Positions 49,756 through 62,471 of a stretch of DNA of 64,000 nucleotides are shown here, one piece after another; the first letter of the stretch is position 1; every line of letters starts with the position of its first letter. The stretch spans positions 6,200,001-6,264,000 of the forward strand of contig CP075497.1 of assembly GCA_021613535.1 (NCBI GenBank). Reading direction: 5' to 3'. The notes under the pieces were generated by a model, which worked only from the letters and a program-made list of their open reading frames with translations, did no database searches and was not told the origin of the DNA. The translations under genes were made by a program, and so were the position numbers. Origin of the DNA: Adineta vaga. Lineage: Eukaryota > Rotifera.

Positions 49756-52585
49756 TTAAACAAGAAGAGACCATGTCGATGAATCTATTGCTTGAGGATT
49801 ATATATACAAAAATATTGTGTTCCGTAAGTAATCAGTTGATAATTTGGGCAACAGAGAAGAATCGTACGTAGACAATTTGTTGTATATGGTTTAAGAGTA
49901 AATCTAGAAGCAAAAAAAGGAATAATGATCATTTCAATATTATTCATGTTTTTACTGATATCGGCATTGTGCTATACCATTCACGATATTATCGCAACCA
50001 GTTAAACTTATTTGATAGTTGTATGCAATACATGGTTGAGTACCTATGTAAAATATTGAAATAAAGAATATTAAAAATAAAAATTTAATCAATGAACAAC
50101 CTTGACCGTTACACGGCTGATAACTTAAACATCCGCCACATGTTGGTTGTGAATCTAGTTGACAACGATATGATGAAGAACATGTGGATGGAATTGTTGT
50201 ATTTGCTATCGAAGTTGAAGTAGCAGTAGCAGTAGCAGTAGTTGTTGTTTTTGTTGTTGGCAACATAGTGCTAGTTGAAGTAACACTAGTCGAAATGGGC
50301 AATGCTGATTGATTTACAACAGATGTTCCTTCGGCATCTACGATAGAAAAATCTATACGGAAAAGTATTGCATCACTACTTTACCAAAGAAAATAGTAGC
50401 TTGAAAACCAGCTTGTGCAGTTCTAGTTGTAGCATTAATATAATTATTAGAACGAAAGATTACTACCATAGTATTCGATTCTGCTGTTACATTTAACCAT
50501 ACAGTTGGTATTGTAGTTCCACACCATCTATAAAAACAGAAATCAAGATTAAATTTGTTTATTTTGAAGATATGTCTATATTAGACTAGTACGAACCGAG
50601 CTCCAGTCAAAGCAAGATCACTTTGAAATTTGACTTCAAGTACAGATGATAAACTACAAACATAACGTGCTACAGTGTTAATCGAATCTATTCGTAAACG
50701 AATCTTTCTAGCTGATTGAGACTACGATAAAACGAAAGAAAGGAATAAAAACAAAACGAAAAAAAACAAACTATGTACTTTGATGTGATAAACACAGTAT
50801 TGCAGTGTTGATGTTGTACTAGTTGGGGCAGGATTTTGAATAGTAACTTGCATGGATACAGATGGTGTTGGATTTGTAATTGTATCTCCACAGTTACTGG
50901 CTGAATCGCGTTGATCACAATAGGTACCTGAAAATCCTTCAGGACATACACACCGTGTACATGTTTTTGGATCGAGATAACCATTATTTTGACAATTATT
51001 ATTTGTAAACATCAATGGACATTCTGTTCGACTGAAATAGAGACGATTAATTTGTTTATAATCATAGAATGCTGCTTTTTCTCTCTGGCCTATTGTTCTT
51101 TGATATCGAGTATCAATAGGTATTATAGTTGCATCACCATTTTTCGAAAATCCATATCCATCATAATGCATAAACGAACCGAAATCATATGGAAAAGTAG
51201 TATCAGTAAACTTTATTGTTCCATAGTACCATTTATAAAAATTACCAGCATAATCTTCCATAATATTTGCTGAAACAAGTGAAACATAATTATCACGATC
51301 TATACGTGATTGTGTATGAATAAAACCAAGTGTATGACCGATTTCATGCATAATCGAACCAATTATCTAAATAAATAACATAGAAGAATCAATCTTTGCA
51401 TAGAAATTTAGCATTATCATTAGTTTCTTTAAAAAAAATCTTTCACTTACACCACTACAATATGCTGAAATGAGTATTACTGATGTTGGATCAGTTGCAT
51501 CATATCCAACTGGACTTGAACAACCATAATCATCATCACGACGAAATGAAATATAAGAGGTATTTGTAGTCGTTGTTATAACTGATAATTCATTGAATTT
51601 CAAACAAGTATTACTTTCCCAGTTGGAAACACCAGTACGAACTAGAATAAAAAATTTACAATTGAATAATTCAAATAACGTATTTTCTGCATACTATTAG
51701 CAGCCATAACTGACGTTAAACCGGATGCTACATTGATATAGTAATTGATTGGTGAAGTCCATCTGTTTTGAATTGATCGACCATCAATTTGCGAACGTTG
51801 TTCTTCACGAATGACTGGTGTGTATGTAACACCAGAAAGATCATAAAGCGTTTGCAAAGTACTATAGTAATTGCATTTTATTAATAAAAACATGATAATA
51901 CTATATCAACACTCACGTGGATTCAAAAATATCTTCTAGTTGATTTCGACGAATGTATAATGATTTACAATCAATAGTACCTTTTGTAGCATTTTCGGGA
52001 GAACTAAATGTTACGGAAGACTTCTCTGTTGTATCTGGTGAAACCTAAAAGTTTGGAAAAAATAAATCATATAACTGAAAAACATAAACGAACTAATGCA
52101 AGTGCATTCATAATAATTTTTGCATTATAAACAAGAACACAATCTTCGATTTTTTGATTTTGATCACAAATATTCGCTTCAAGAGCTGTTTTTATCGTCA
52201 ATAGACCATGTATTGAAATCTAGGATGCATCAAAGAATTATTCAATTGTTTAAAATAGAAATCGTTTTTTCTTCAATAACATACATTATGATTTTGATCA
52301 ATTGGTATCGTACTGAAAGCATCAACAGGTGATGGTTCTGTATTACGTTTTGATCGAAGGACAAGGACAACAGCGAGTATAACAGTCAGTATTAATATGA
52401 CAAGAAGAATTATAAGAAGCCGATAATACCATGTACAAGAACGGTTTTTTGATAGTTTATTCTCATCCATTGATACAAAGGATTTATCTATAGCTATGAA
52501 TCAGAAATTCTGATTTCGAAATAAAAAAGATGTATTTATATTACATACCATTTGGATTCCAAACGCAATCAGTAGAATTTAACAT
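49756..52585 (-). CDS. Type II membrane-anchored astacin metalloprotease with EGF, CUB and Cys-rich tail
   Basis: Twelve exons: 52585-52549, 52493-52285, 52219-52094, 52044-51917, 51861-51695, 51641-51451, 51366-50779, 50721-50597, 50527-50385, 50337-50101, 50043-49956, 49903-49756; 728 residues in frame. A single hydrophobic helix at residues 37-58 after a hydrophilic start (MDENKLSKNRS) predicts N-in/C-out anchoring rather than a signal peptide. The astacin domain has the zinc motif HEIGHTLGFIH (293-303) followed by RIDRD, and the Met-turn SFMHY (350-354). Then an EGF module (CQNNGY...CVCPEGFSGTYC), a CUB-like domain in exons 7-9, a Thr-rich linker and a Cys-rich end. The last intron removes the stop that would otherwise end the protein at 49952; phase and the continuing Cys pattern favour the longer form. 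Likely a cell-surface peptidase for matrix or precursor processing. Confidence 0.88.
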
Positions 52586-53070
52586 TGAAGTATATGAAAA
52601 TCAAATCTACGCGTTTATGGATATATTATAGTTTACAGGTAGGATGGTCATTATTGAATTAATGTAAAAAAGATTGTATTTTTCTCATAAGAGTATGATC
52701 AAATCAATATATAATTCGAGATGGTAATATTATTGAGAAAAAAACAATATTACTTTGTACTTACCATACATTTCAAACATCTTGACATAAATTAATATAT
52801 GTATCGATATACGATATAGTTTAAGAGAATTGATATTTGGTATTTTTTATTAGAAAACTAATAAAAAATTAGAAAAAAAAAGAAGATAAAAGATTTTGTT
52901 AGACTTATTTTTTTTGAAGATATATTGGAATATTATTACAAATCACAATTGAGATGATTTGCATACTATTGGACGATTCGATTACTAAATATTAAAAAGA
53001 ACCAGCTGACGAAGTTTTTATAAGAAGTCTCTTGATTAATAGGTAGTTGTCCACATGGATAAAAAGTGAT
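52586..53070. other. Intergenic between astacin start and RdRP stop
   Basis: About 485 bp of AT-rich sequence; no gene seen. It should contain the astacin promoter and the RdRP 3' end. Confidence 0.5.
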
Positions 53071-56000
53071 TTATATGATGTTCAATGCAATTCTATGTAG
53101 AAAAACTAGGAATTTATGTGCTTCCTCTTGTGTACGGTCATGATTGTTAGCTAGTTCAATGATTTTCAAGAATTGCCATCCTAATATTTCCATTTCAGAA
53201 AGGTCTTCACATTCCTCATTGTCAAAACTAAATCCACGAGGCAACTGTTTAATAAGATCAGCAAAATCTTGAGTATGTATTGCTTGACCAATACGTTTCC
53301 ATGCTTGATGGTCTTCTTGACGTATCTGTTTATATTTGATAATATCACTCATCAGCCGATTCATAATCCAGCCAAAACTCAGTAGAGTTCCCGCTTTGTA
53401 CGCAACATAATACCATGCACTTGCTTTATTTAATTGTTCTGGATAACTACAAGAGAAAGTCGAGATGATTAAGAGAAGAAATAATTTTGTTTACCTTAAA
53501 TATTCGGAGTCAAATCGACGTCTCATATCCTGAAGAAGATATCGAAATTCCAATGATGCTGTTTCAACTGAATCATTGTTTTTTCGTTCTTCTTCTGGAC
53601 ATGAATGACATCCAGTAATTAATTCATATTCAGTGTTTAAAGTATAAGTTGATAACATTATATTCATGCGTGAGGAATAATATTGATAATCTTGCTCAGT
53701 TTGAGGAATATATTTCTTATAACCTTCTAGTAAAAAGTCTTGATTAATATCAATACTTTGTTCTTCACATGATTTTTCTTGCCAATCTGAATGGAGCGTC
53801 CATACTTGTTTAGCTTCTCGGTACATACATCCGATACTTGATTCAGATTCAAAGGATGGCTTATGTTTGTTTTCCATAAAATCTGGGTATTGATCGATTT
53901 TAATATTTTTTGGATTCTGTGGAAGTATGCCTGTCTTTGGAAAATCAACAGCTTGAGATATATTTTCAGCCAATTGTTTTGAATCGTCGTGGTTAACTCC
54001 ACGTGAAGCACAACAAGCTAAATGCCGATTTGATAAAACACCCAAAGCATCGGACGTTACATATTTGTAAAGAAAATCAGCAATGACTGATATTGTAATT
54101 TCACCATTATGTTTGGATTTTTCTACTGAATCAAAATTAGCTGCTGAATATTGCCGTGTAGCATGTTGAACAAGACCTTCGTTCCAACATACCCAATACT
54201 TCATAAATAAAACACAAGATTCGATCATTTATAAACAAAGCAAACAACTTACTTCGTCACCGTCTAAATCACTACCACTGATTTCATTTGGATGCGGACG
54301 AGCACCTTTTGCAGGGAAAACAATACATTCTTGCAAATGATGTAAAGCTGAACAATCTACTGCTCTCAATATTCGTACATCGCCTGGAAAATGAGCAGGA
54401 TTCTTTGTAACAAGAATTGTTCGATCACATAATATTTGACGATGACCATCAAGATTACGAAGTTGGATAAATACTTCACCATAGTTAAGAGAATTTGTTT
54501 CATCAATTGCACCAAATAACATTCGTCCGTCAGAAAGTGAAATTTGAACATGTGACTTTTCTTTCAATCTTTTCAATCTAATAGAAAGCGAAAGATATTC
54601 TAGACACAATATATTTTGTTAATGGTTAGAAATTACCTTTCTTGTGCTAACAATAATAATAAAGAACGCACAAAGGGTTCTTTAGTGAGCTGAATACCAG
54701 CTTTGTGCATTCGTTCCCAATCATACGATCGAACGTTTTGTTCAAGGGTGCGCATCGCTGACTTATTAGCCAATAATGACATAGATATTTTTAGTCTTGC
54801 CTTATTTTGAAGTTTCAAAAATATGTGCTTCGGTACTCGCATATTTTCTAGTAGAAAAATGACTTGTCGATTCATAAATGCTGTCCCTATCGAAGAGAAA
54901 TGTATAGAGACATTAACGGATATTTTTCTTTCTTACCAGAACTAGAATGTTTGACAACTTCCAATACATTATGATTTGCTATAAATTTGCATTGACTTGG
55001 ACGATACTGAACCAATCTTCCTCTATCATTTAGCTCCGGCGCCAAAACAAATATACCTTTAATACCATTTAAACGTGCTTGGATGATACAAGGCATATAA
55101 TCTTCTTCGATAAGTTCGGCATTGTATGCTAAGAAGGTCTAAAAGAATATACATATATTCAATTGTATGGATTCTTATTGTCTGATGTATCAACGAACTT
55201 GTTTCAATGCTTCTGACGAAATTTTACCAACACCGTCGGTAAAAATACGACCATCACCATCTGATATATCATCAATGGGTTCAATCTGATTTTTCAATAG
55301 CTGAAAAGAAAAAGGTGCTTGGATTGAAAATTAGAAATAGATATTCTGGATTTACCGTGATGGTTTCAGTTGTGCCAGTTAATGATAATGCCATTCTTGC
55401 AATACGAGATCCAACACATTTCTCCTTTGAAAAATCGCCCATCCATTTTCGTATATCATCCGCTCCACACCCATTGTATTCAGCATGGAACCAAAAACTT
55501 CGATCTCGCAACTGACTATTTGAACATAGTAAAAACTTGAACGGCCGATTGCCAATTATAATTTGCTCTGTGCCAATAATTAAATTTTTAAACCATTGTT
55601 CATTTATTTTCATAAAATCTTGTTGCGGTTGGCCTAGATCGACATCTCGTATAATTACTCGGCAGAAATGCTTACCGCCACCAAACTGTTGCTGTTGACG
55701 TAAAATTCGATTTCCTCGCATTGGTTTGATTGGTAATGGATAAATGCCATATGGTGTCAAATATATTCGAGGAACATAAACCCATTTATCCATAACAATA
55801 TTTGCTGGCATGGGCTGAACATCATCGAATTCTTCGTTAATATCAAAGAATCGATTGTGTCGTGCTCGATAATATATACTTATTAATTTCAAATACCCTT
55901 GATGATTTGGATATTGTTCATGTCTGGATATTTGTGATAATTGGAAGATTTTTCTCAAAGTATCTATGTTGATCTGATATTTTATTCGATAACCTAATGT

Positions 56001-56855
56001 TAGAAGCATTTGATATGCATAACATGACCAGAAGTCAAGTGCATTAAAATCAAGTTGTTGTAATTGACCTGACATTTGCGAACAAGTAATCGAGCCGATA
56101 TGACATTCTAAGTTGAGAATATATATTAGAAATCTCATACAGTCATCGAATGATCGCTTGTCCGAAAATTGTAAATATAAAGCCGTAGTATCAGCTAAAC
56201 ATGCTTCATCAATATTACCAAAAGTAAGTTTTCGTTGGTAATATTCTTTTCTGCAAGTTTGTGCCATATAACAACGGGGTGATGCAACCAGAGGTAGAAT
56301 CATTATATGTTGTGCTCTGGCATTTTTAGGAGAAATTACAAAATATTTATCCAAGCATGCGGGACTAAGTTTTAACTCATGGACTTCACGCATGGCATTA
56401 TAAGCAAATGCCATATATTTTTCATGGACATTTGTTTTCCATTCTATACGTCGAATATTTTGTAATCTCTTATTATCCATATAGTTCATGTCAGACATGA
56501 AATATCCAAATGATAATGCTTTTAATAAACCGCTGCAATCATTTTGAGGAAATGTTTCTAATGTGTTTTCATTTTTTTTCAACCCGTACTTAATCCAAAC
56601 AGGTGCACCTAAAAAAATAAAACAAACAAATAGTAATTGAATCAAATAAGACATGTAATAACACTGACCCTTAAAGTGGACTTGAATTGTTTCAGGATGC
56701 AAGTGGGATGGAAATGTAAATGAATGAGATATTAAACCTGGTATCTCATGTAAACATTTTTTACTGGATATTTCCGTGAAATGTGTTTGTAATATTGTAA
56801 ACTTATCTTGCAGCTTTGCTGCATCTTGTGGACGGTAGGTAATTGTAGCATACAT
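53071..56855 (-). CDS. Cellular RNA-dependent RNA polymerase (RDR/QDE-1/EGO-1 family)
   Basis: Eight exons: 56855-56669, 56608-55356, 55300-55199, 55138-54937, 54886-54637, 54577-54253, 54198-53495, 53446-53071; 1132 residues, all in phase. Family landmarks in order: RDRSFWFHAE...IRKWMGDFS, GRIFTDGVGKIS (the RDR FxDGxGxIS motif), YRPSQCKF, FPAKGARPHPNEISGSDLDG, and the catalytic DLDGD at 768-772, followed by EYWVCWN. This is the double-psi beta-barrel cellular enzyme that makes dsRNA for small-RNA silencing, not a viral replicase; the seven introns agree. It keeps its catalytic aspartates and appears functional. Rare in animals, but reported as an expanded family in bdelloids, which supports the organism call. 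The target pathway here is unknown. Confidence 0.93.
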
Positions 56856-58323
56856 TTTATTTCGTTGGATTCTTGCTTGATTAAATAATGTTTAGAGACA
56901 TATGACTTGTCTTTCTTTATATTTTATAACAAACGATCAGCGTAGAACAAAAATTCTCTTGCCTTTTATACTCAGAATTTAATTACTCATTATATACGTG
57001 GCATAACCTCAATAGCGAAAATAAAATCGTAAGAGCCTTCAATTACTCATTTTTGATTTATTGGGGAAAAAACCCAGTTGAAATGCAAGCACTGATAAAT
57101 GTACGACGTTCACCTTTCCCTTTCGTTCTTTATTCTTTTTCCATCTGAGCTTCATTTTTCCAGCCGATGTGTCCTCCTAAAGATGGTTAGCAATGAGAAA
57201 ATACGCAATCGTGTGTTCGATTACTCATCCTCACGAACTTTAAAAAAAAAGAATTTCTTCAGTAACACCAGAGGTCAGGAGTGTATCATATTTCCTTTCC
57301 ATTCGTGCTTTTAATTGTTTTCTTCTCTTTTAACAATCTCACAATATTATAAAATATTTCCACAAGATCAAGAATAGTACTTCAAATACACAGCTGTTCT
57401 CATCAAATTTCAATAACTAGTACATATTATAGAGATTGAGTTCGAATGCTCGAAGAATTTTAACGATCAATATGACCGAAAAACACATCACAAAAATTCG
57501 ATTGTCTATCACGTATCCCAAATCGTGTCCCCATTTGGAGTAGTCAACTAGGATATGGCAAAACTGGCGACCAACTAGGGATTTTGTTTTACAATATACT
57601 TATATCCCATTACATGTCTTTACAGATTATATCAATAAAATGAAGTCTTTTAAGTCTTATCTACTAATTTCAAACATACACATAGTTACATATCGAAAGT
57701 GCATACTTGGCCAACAGAACTTCGATAATGATTAAATTACGCAAAATGTGAGAATGACTCAGAGATCGATTTAGAAGAGCACAATTATAGACCTAGGAAA
57801 TCTGATCAAATATTTTTTTAATCCTTACGAGTTCAAGCAAAAAATATTTTCAACGTCCTATAAGTATTATATGTATATTGAAAAACAAAATTACTAGTTG
57901 GCCACCACTTTAGCCATACCGTAGTTAACGAGTTAAAATGGGATTCAATTTTATCCAGAAATTCTATATCTGAATGGCGTCGAATATAAAGTAAATAAAA
58001 GCGACATAAAAATCTTTTTGTTATTGTCAACAAAAAAAATCAAATGCTAATAGCTCTGCTAAAAAGCAATTATTTCGGAGAAAAAAAATTCTTTTTTCAT
58101 AAACGCCTGTTAATTAAACCTTTTCTTCGTTTTTTATTCGAAGAATAAAAGTCAAAAGAAAACAAGCTTTCTCTCGTTCAACAACAACAGTTACCACTCG
58201 ATAACGACAACGTCTTATCAAAAGCACACTTCGGCAAGCATATGTAATAGAAAAAAATTGAATATACGCGCATTTTTCTACTTTTTACTTTTCTTTCCTT
58301 ACAACGTGACGTGAGTAGCGGTA
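56856..58323. other. Divergent region between RdRP and PRPP synthetase
   Basis: 1.47 kb with short ORFs (57099-57314, 58033-57833) lacking family resemblance. No tRNA or other RNA gene recognised. Confidence 0.45.
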
Positions 58324-59394
58324 ATGGCAAGTAAAATCACTGTAAAATCTAGTGGAATTCGTAAAAAAGATGAATATCCAACAATCTTATTCTATGTACC
58401 AGAAATGCGTCAATTAGCTGAAGAAATTCGTTCATGTAGTAGTTCACATTTTATTGAATTAGGTGATATTCAATGGAATGAATTTCCTGATAAATGGCCA
58501 AATATTTTTATTCGTAATTCCGATCAAATTCGTAATAGTCATGTTCTTTTCTTAGCATCGCTTCATAGTCCTATAACAATTTTTGCCCAAATATCTGTTC
58601 TTTATCATTTGCCAAAATATCTTTGTCGATCATTAAAAGTTCTTTTACCTTATTTTCCTACTGGTACAATGGAACGTATACAAATTCAAGGTGAAATTGC
58701 CACAGCATATTCACTAGCACAAATGCTTTCATCAATTCCATTGACACGTACTGGTCCATCAGAAATTGTTATTTTCGATATTCATGCATTACAAAATCAA
58801 TTTTATTTTTCATCGAATATTATCGTTCGACTTGAATCAACTGTTGGACTATTATTAAATGAATTAAAAAACGAAGAAAATCATACGGAAAAATATGTTA
58901 TTGCTTTTCCCGATGATGGTGCACATAAACGTTTTTCACATATATTTGATAATACAAATTATCCAATCGTTATTTGTAGTAAAATTCGACAAGAAGATGA
59001 TAAACGTATTACAACAGTAAAAGAAGGTAAAATCCATCTTTCTTTTTGTTTTTTTCACTCAATCAATCAATCAATCATAATTATTTGTTTTCAAGGTCAT
59101 CCAAAAGGTCTTCATTGTATCATTGTCGATGATTTAGTTCAATCAGGTGGTACACTGATTGAATGTGCACAAGCACTATTAAAAAATGGTGCGACACATG
59201 TATCCGCATTTGTTGGACATGGAATATTTCCAAATGAAAGTTGGAAGAAATTTATTCATTCAAATAATCCAAAAGTTCATTTTCATACATTTTATGTTAC
59301 AAATACATATCCAAATACACAAGTATTGATTAATCAACCTCCTTTTAAAGTACTTTCGATTGCACAAATTTTATGTAATATCTGTTCTTATTGA
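58324..59394 (+). CDS. Ribose-phosphate pyrophosphokinase, class II (plant PRS3/4-like)
   Basis: Two exons, 58324-59026 and 59096-59394, give 333 residues. It makes 5-phosphoribosyl diphosphate from ribose 5-phosphate and ATP for nucleotide synthesis. Landmarks: SLKVLLPYFPTGTMER, FDIHALQNQFYF, IAFPDDGAHKRF, and the PRPP-binding loop IVDDLVQSGGTLIE, then GHGIFPNESWKKF and PPFKVLSIA. These are the diagnostic stretches of the plant-type class II enzymes (phosphate-independent in spinach), not of human PRPS1-3. An alternative is a PRPS-associated regulatory protein, but the intact PRPP loop argues against that. The start ATG 58324 is the first in frame. The gene is convergent with thymidine phosphorylase. 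Confidence 0.9.
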   Translation: MASKITVKSSGIRKKDEYPTILFYVPEMRQLAEEIRSCSSSHFIELGDIQWNEFPDKWPNIFIRNSDQIRNSHVLFLASLHSPITIFAQISVLYHLPKYLCRSLKVLLPYFPTGTMERIQIQGEIATAYSLAQMLSSIPLTRTGPSEIVIFDIHALQNQFYFSSNIIVRLESTVGLLLNELKNEENHTEKYVIAFPDDGAHKRFSHIFDNTNYPIVICSKIRQEDDKRITTVKEGKIHLSFCFFHSINQSIIIICFQGHPKGLHCIIVDDLVQSGGTLIECAQALLKNGATHVSAFVGHGIFPNESWKKFIHSNNPKVHFHTFYVTNTYPNTQVLINQPPFKVLSIAQILCNICSY

Positions 59395-59722
59395 TTCGTC
59401 TTTAAACACATCCTATACCTTTAAGTTATAATTCACAAATAGCACGTTTCTCAGTGATATATTTGTTTTTGTATGATTATTCTTTCGGATGTATAAATCC
59501 ATATAAATTCAAGAAAGTTTTCTTTAGCATACAATTGATTTTATTTGAATATTAATTGATATTGATTTGTTCCTTCGAGCATGTTTCAATATCTATTGAA
59601 GTTTTGTTTTTATATGCACAAACTCAAAAAGAGAAGTATATAAATATATATATATGTGAAAATGGCGCATTGAATGAATCAAATTGTCAATAGACTTTCT
59701 TTTAAATGTAAATCACGTATGT
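59395..59722. other. Convergent 3' intergenic (PRPP synthetase / thymidine phosphorylase)
   Basis: 328 bp, AT-rich with a TA repeat at 59643-59655. Holds both 3' ends; no gene seen. Confidence 0.5.
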
Positions 59723-61257
59723 TCATGCCAAGATTTTATAAATTCGTTGTAAAGATTGCACAGATGTTGAACTAACAAGAAGCGATGAATTTAAATCATC
59801 TAAAACGCTTGGATAACGTTTTGATGCATCACTAGGTGCATATAAAATTGCCCATGGTTCATTTTCTTTTACTGAATCGCCAACATGTTTCAATAAACGA
59901 ATACCAATGGAAAAATCTAACTTATCAGTTGATTTTAAACGTCCACCACCTAATAAAAATAAAGATGATACGATATACAATTATTATTGTAAGACATACC
60001 TAATCGTTGAACAATAGTACCAAGTTTAAAGGCATCAATTGATTGAATAAATCCTGTTTGTAATGAAATAGCTTGATGAGTTGTATCACTAAGTTTTAAG
60101 ATCGATCCAACTATTGCTTCATCTTTGTCGATTAATTGTTTTGCAATCGTTGGTGAAACACCTTGACCAATAATCATGTCATGAAATTTCTTTAGAGCTG
60201 AACCATTTTTAAACGTCTCACGAATCATTTCTCGACCTTGCTCAACAGTTTGAGCTTTATTGGTAAGTAAAAGAAGACGACCGCCTAAGTATATGAATAC
60301 ACCATATATTTTTCTTATTAAATTCAATTTGACTTACCTTGTTCGCAAATTAAGTCTTCTAAATCCTTCGAATGACCAGCTGTATATTTTAAAAGATCGA
60401 GTGATTCTTGAATTTCTATAGCATTTCCCATACAATATCCAATTGGATTATTCATTTCAGTAATATAACAACATGTTCTCATTCCAAGCAGTTTCGATAC
60501 TTTAAATAACCAATTTGCAAGAACTTCTGCATTCTCCGGTGTTTTCATGAACGCTGCTGAACCATATTTAATATCAAGAACAAGTGCGTCAAGATCTTCA
60601 ATTGCTTTTTTTGATAAGATAGATGAAACAATCAATGCATTACTGGGAACAGTTGCTGTTACATCACGTATTGAATATAAATAACGATCAGCAGGATTAA
60701 GTTTCTCCGATTGAGAAAAGATTCCACAACCAACAGTTGATATTAATTCCACAATTTCCTCATCGGTTAATTGTGTTTTATAACCAGGTATTGCTTCAAG
60801 TTTATCTAATGTTCCACCGGTAATACCCAAACCTCTTCCAGACATCATTGGTACTTTCATTTGACATGCAGCTAATGCTGGTGCTAATGGAATACTTATT
60901 TTATCACCGATGCCACCTGTCGAATGTTTATCAACGACTGTACCACGAAATTTTGACCAAGTCAAACGTTCACCACTATCACGCATAGACATTGTCATTG
61001 AACAGATTTCTGATTCTGTCATACCTAAAAAGAAATTTTTTTAAATGTACAAAATCATTTGTATATGTGTTTTGTTTACCTTGAATATATATTGCCATCA
61101 GCATTGCACCAACATGACAATCTTGAACATCGCCATTCGAAAGTCCAACAATAAATTGTTGAATTTCATCTGAGTTCAATTCTAAGCCATCACGTTTCTT
61201 TGCAATTAAATCAGGAATTGATAATAAATGGTCAGATGCTTTGTTATTGGTAGACAT
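59723..61257 (-). CDS. TYMP: Thymidine phosphorylase
   Basis: Four exons, 61257-61080, 61024-60338, 60284-60000, 59949-59723, give 458 residues, all with phase-1 introns and in frame. It converts thymidine (and deoxyuridine) plus phosphate to base and 2-deoxyribose 1-phosphate. Phosphate-binding KHSTGG at 92-97; the family signature SGRGLGITGGTLDKLEAIPG; the conserved YLYSIRDVTATVPS with substrate-binding Tyr, Arg and Ser; LDIKYGSAAFMK; and the C-terminal GGGR...DFSIGI domain. Length lies between bacterial DeoA (about 440) and human TYMP (482). No sign of decay. Confidence 0.95.
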
Positions 61258-62471
61258 TTGAATATATTTTTATTTTTTTCGCGTGCGCGAACTTTATCGA
61301 CTGTCTTATTTATTTCGCCGAAAAAAAGAAAAGGATAAATTGAAATACGCACACTCTATGTTAAATAATGTACTCCGAAGACTAAGATAGAAGATAAGAA
61401 CACACACATATCAAATTTTTCTTTATTAATGTTTTTCTTTCATCAAAAAGCGATAATACTATTTCTTTAGCATACTTGAGTATGTTTGTAGACGATTCAA
61501 CTTTGATCAAATATTTGAACTAGATTTATTTATCGACATTAAGTAAGGGAAATTATTTCAGCCGAGATAAGCTGCATAATTGAAGAGAGTAGCAATCAAG
61601 AGATGTTTTCGATTCGAAATAAAAAGGTAAATATGAAAATTCTAGTCAGTAATATAACTATGTAATAAATCATAGATTCTAACTTGGTTTTTTTCTTTTA
61701 CTTGTGAATAAACAAACAGATGTACTTTGATACATGATTATTTCAATAATTATTGTGATGTTATCTGATGTGAAACTACACAGCTGTATAGATACGAAAA
61801 ATGCAACGCATCATGTATAAGGCTTCTGACACACTATGAAAAATAAAACAGTTTTATTGTCGTTTCAATTTGATCTTTGACCCCCGTACACACTATACAC
61901 TTAAATCGTCAATAAGAAAGCAGAATATACATTATAATAGATAATAAATCAACGCTATGTCGCTAATGTATGTTGATTTTTCTACATAGAATACTACCTG
62001 CTACATTTGCATAGTGTATAATTATAAACTTTAGGACTACGTTTTCTAAACTATGGTCAAAGAATAAACAAAACATTCATTTTTCTTTTCAATATTCATC
62101 AAAACACAATAATCATCAATCAAGATAATATCTTACAATGAAGAAGGTATAAATCAGCTGGTGGCATATATACATTTTCATTGGTACAAGTGACATATTG
62201 ATCTGATCAATGATTATCAAATGAATGCCAAACAATACTTCAAAATCATTTATTTCCTTCTCTCTCTCTCATATCGCGTTTTCAGCATCAACATTGTATC
62301 AAACATTCCATATAGTACTGACTATTAAAAACACATGCCTTTACGGATGTCGTTAATTACATTTATATAGAATCTACATTCAAAGATCAATAAATATAAA
62401 CATTACATACTGACAACAACGAGAGAAAATGAAAATAGTTTAATAAATATATATCACTATTAATTTTGTTT
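61258..62471. other. Intergenic, no gene seen
   Basis: 1.2 kb of AT-rich sequence between the thymidine phosphorylase start and the 3' end of the kinesin gene. Includes a pyrimidine-rich run near 62257-62270. Confidence 0.45.

Noticed and set aside
49952-50043. Astacin ending at the stop at 49952
   Set aside because: A donor at 49956/49955 and an acceptor before 49903 keep phase and continue a Cys-rich sequence to 49756; the longer form fits better, though both may exist.
53071-56855. RdRP as an integrated viral polymerase
   Set aside because: Motifs (FTDGVGKIS, DLDGD) are those of the cellular RDR family, and the gene has seven spliceosomal introns.
57099-57314. ORF upstream of the PRPP synthetase
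   Set aside because: No family resemblance, no splice support, low-complexity start; more likely part of the divergent promoter region.
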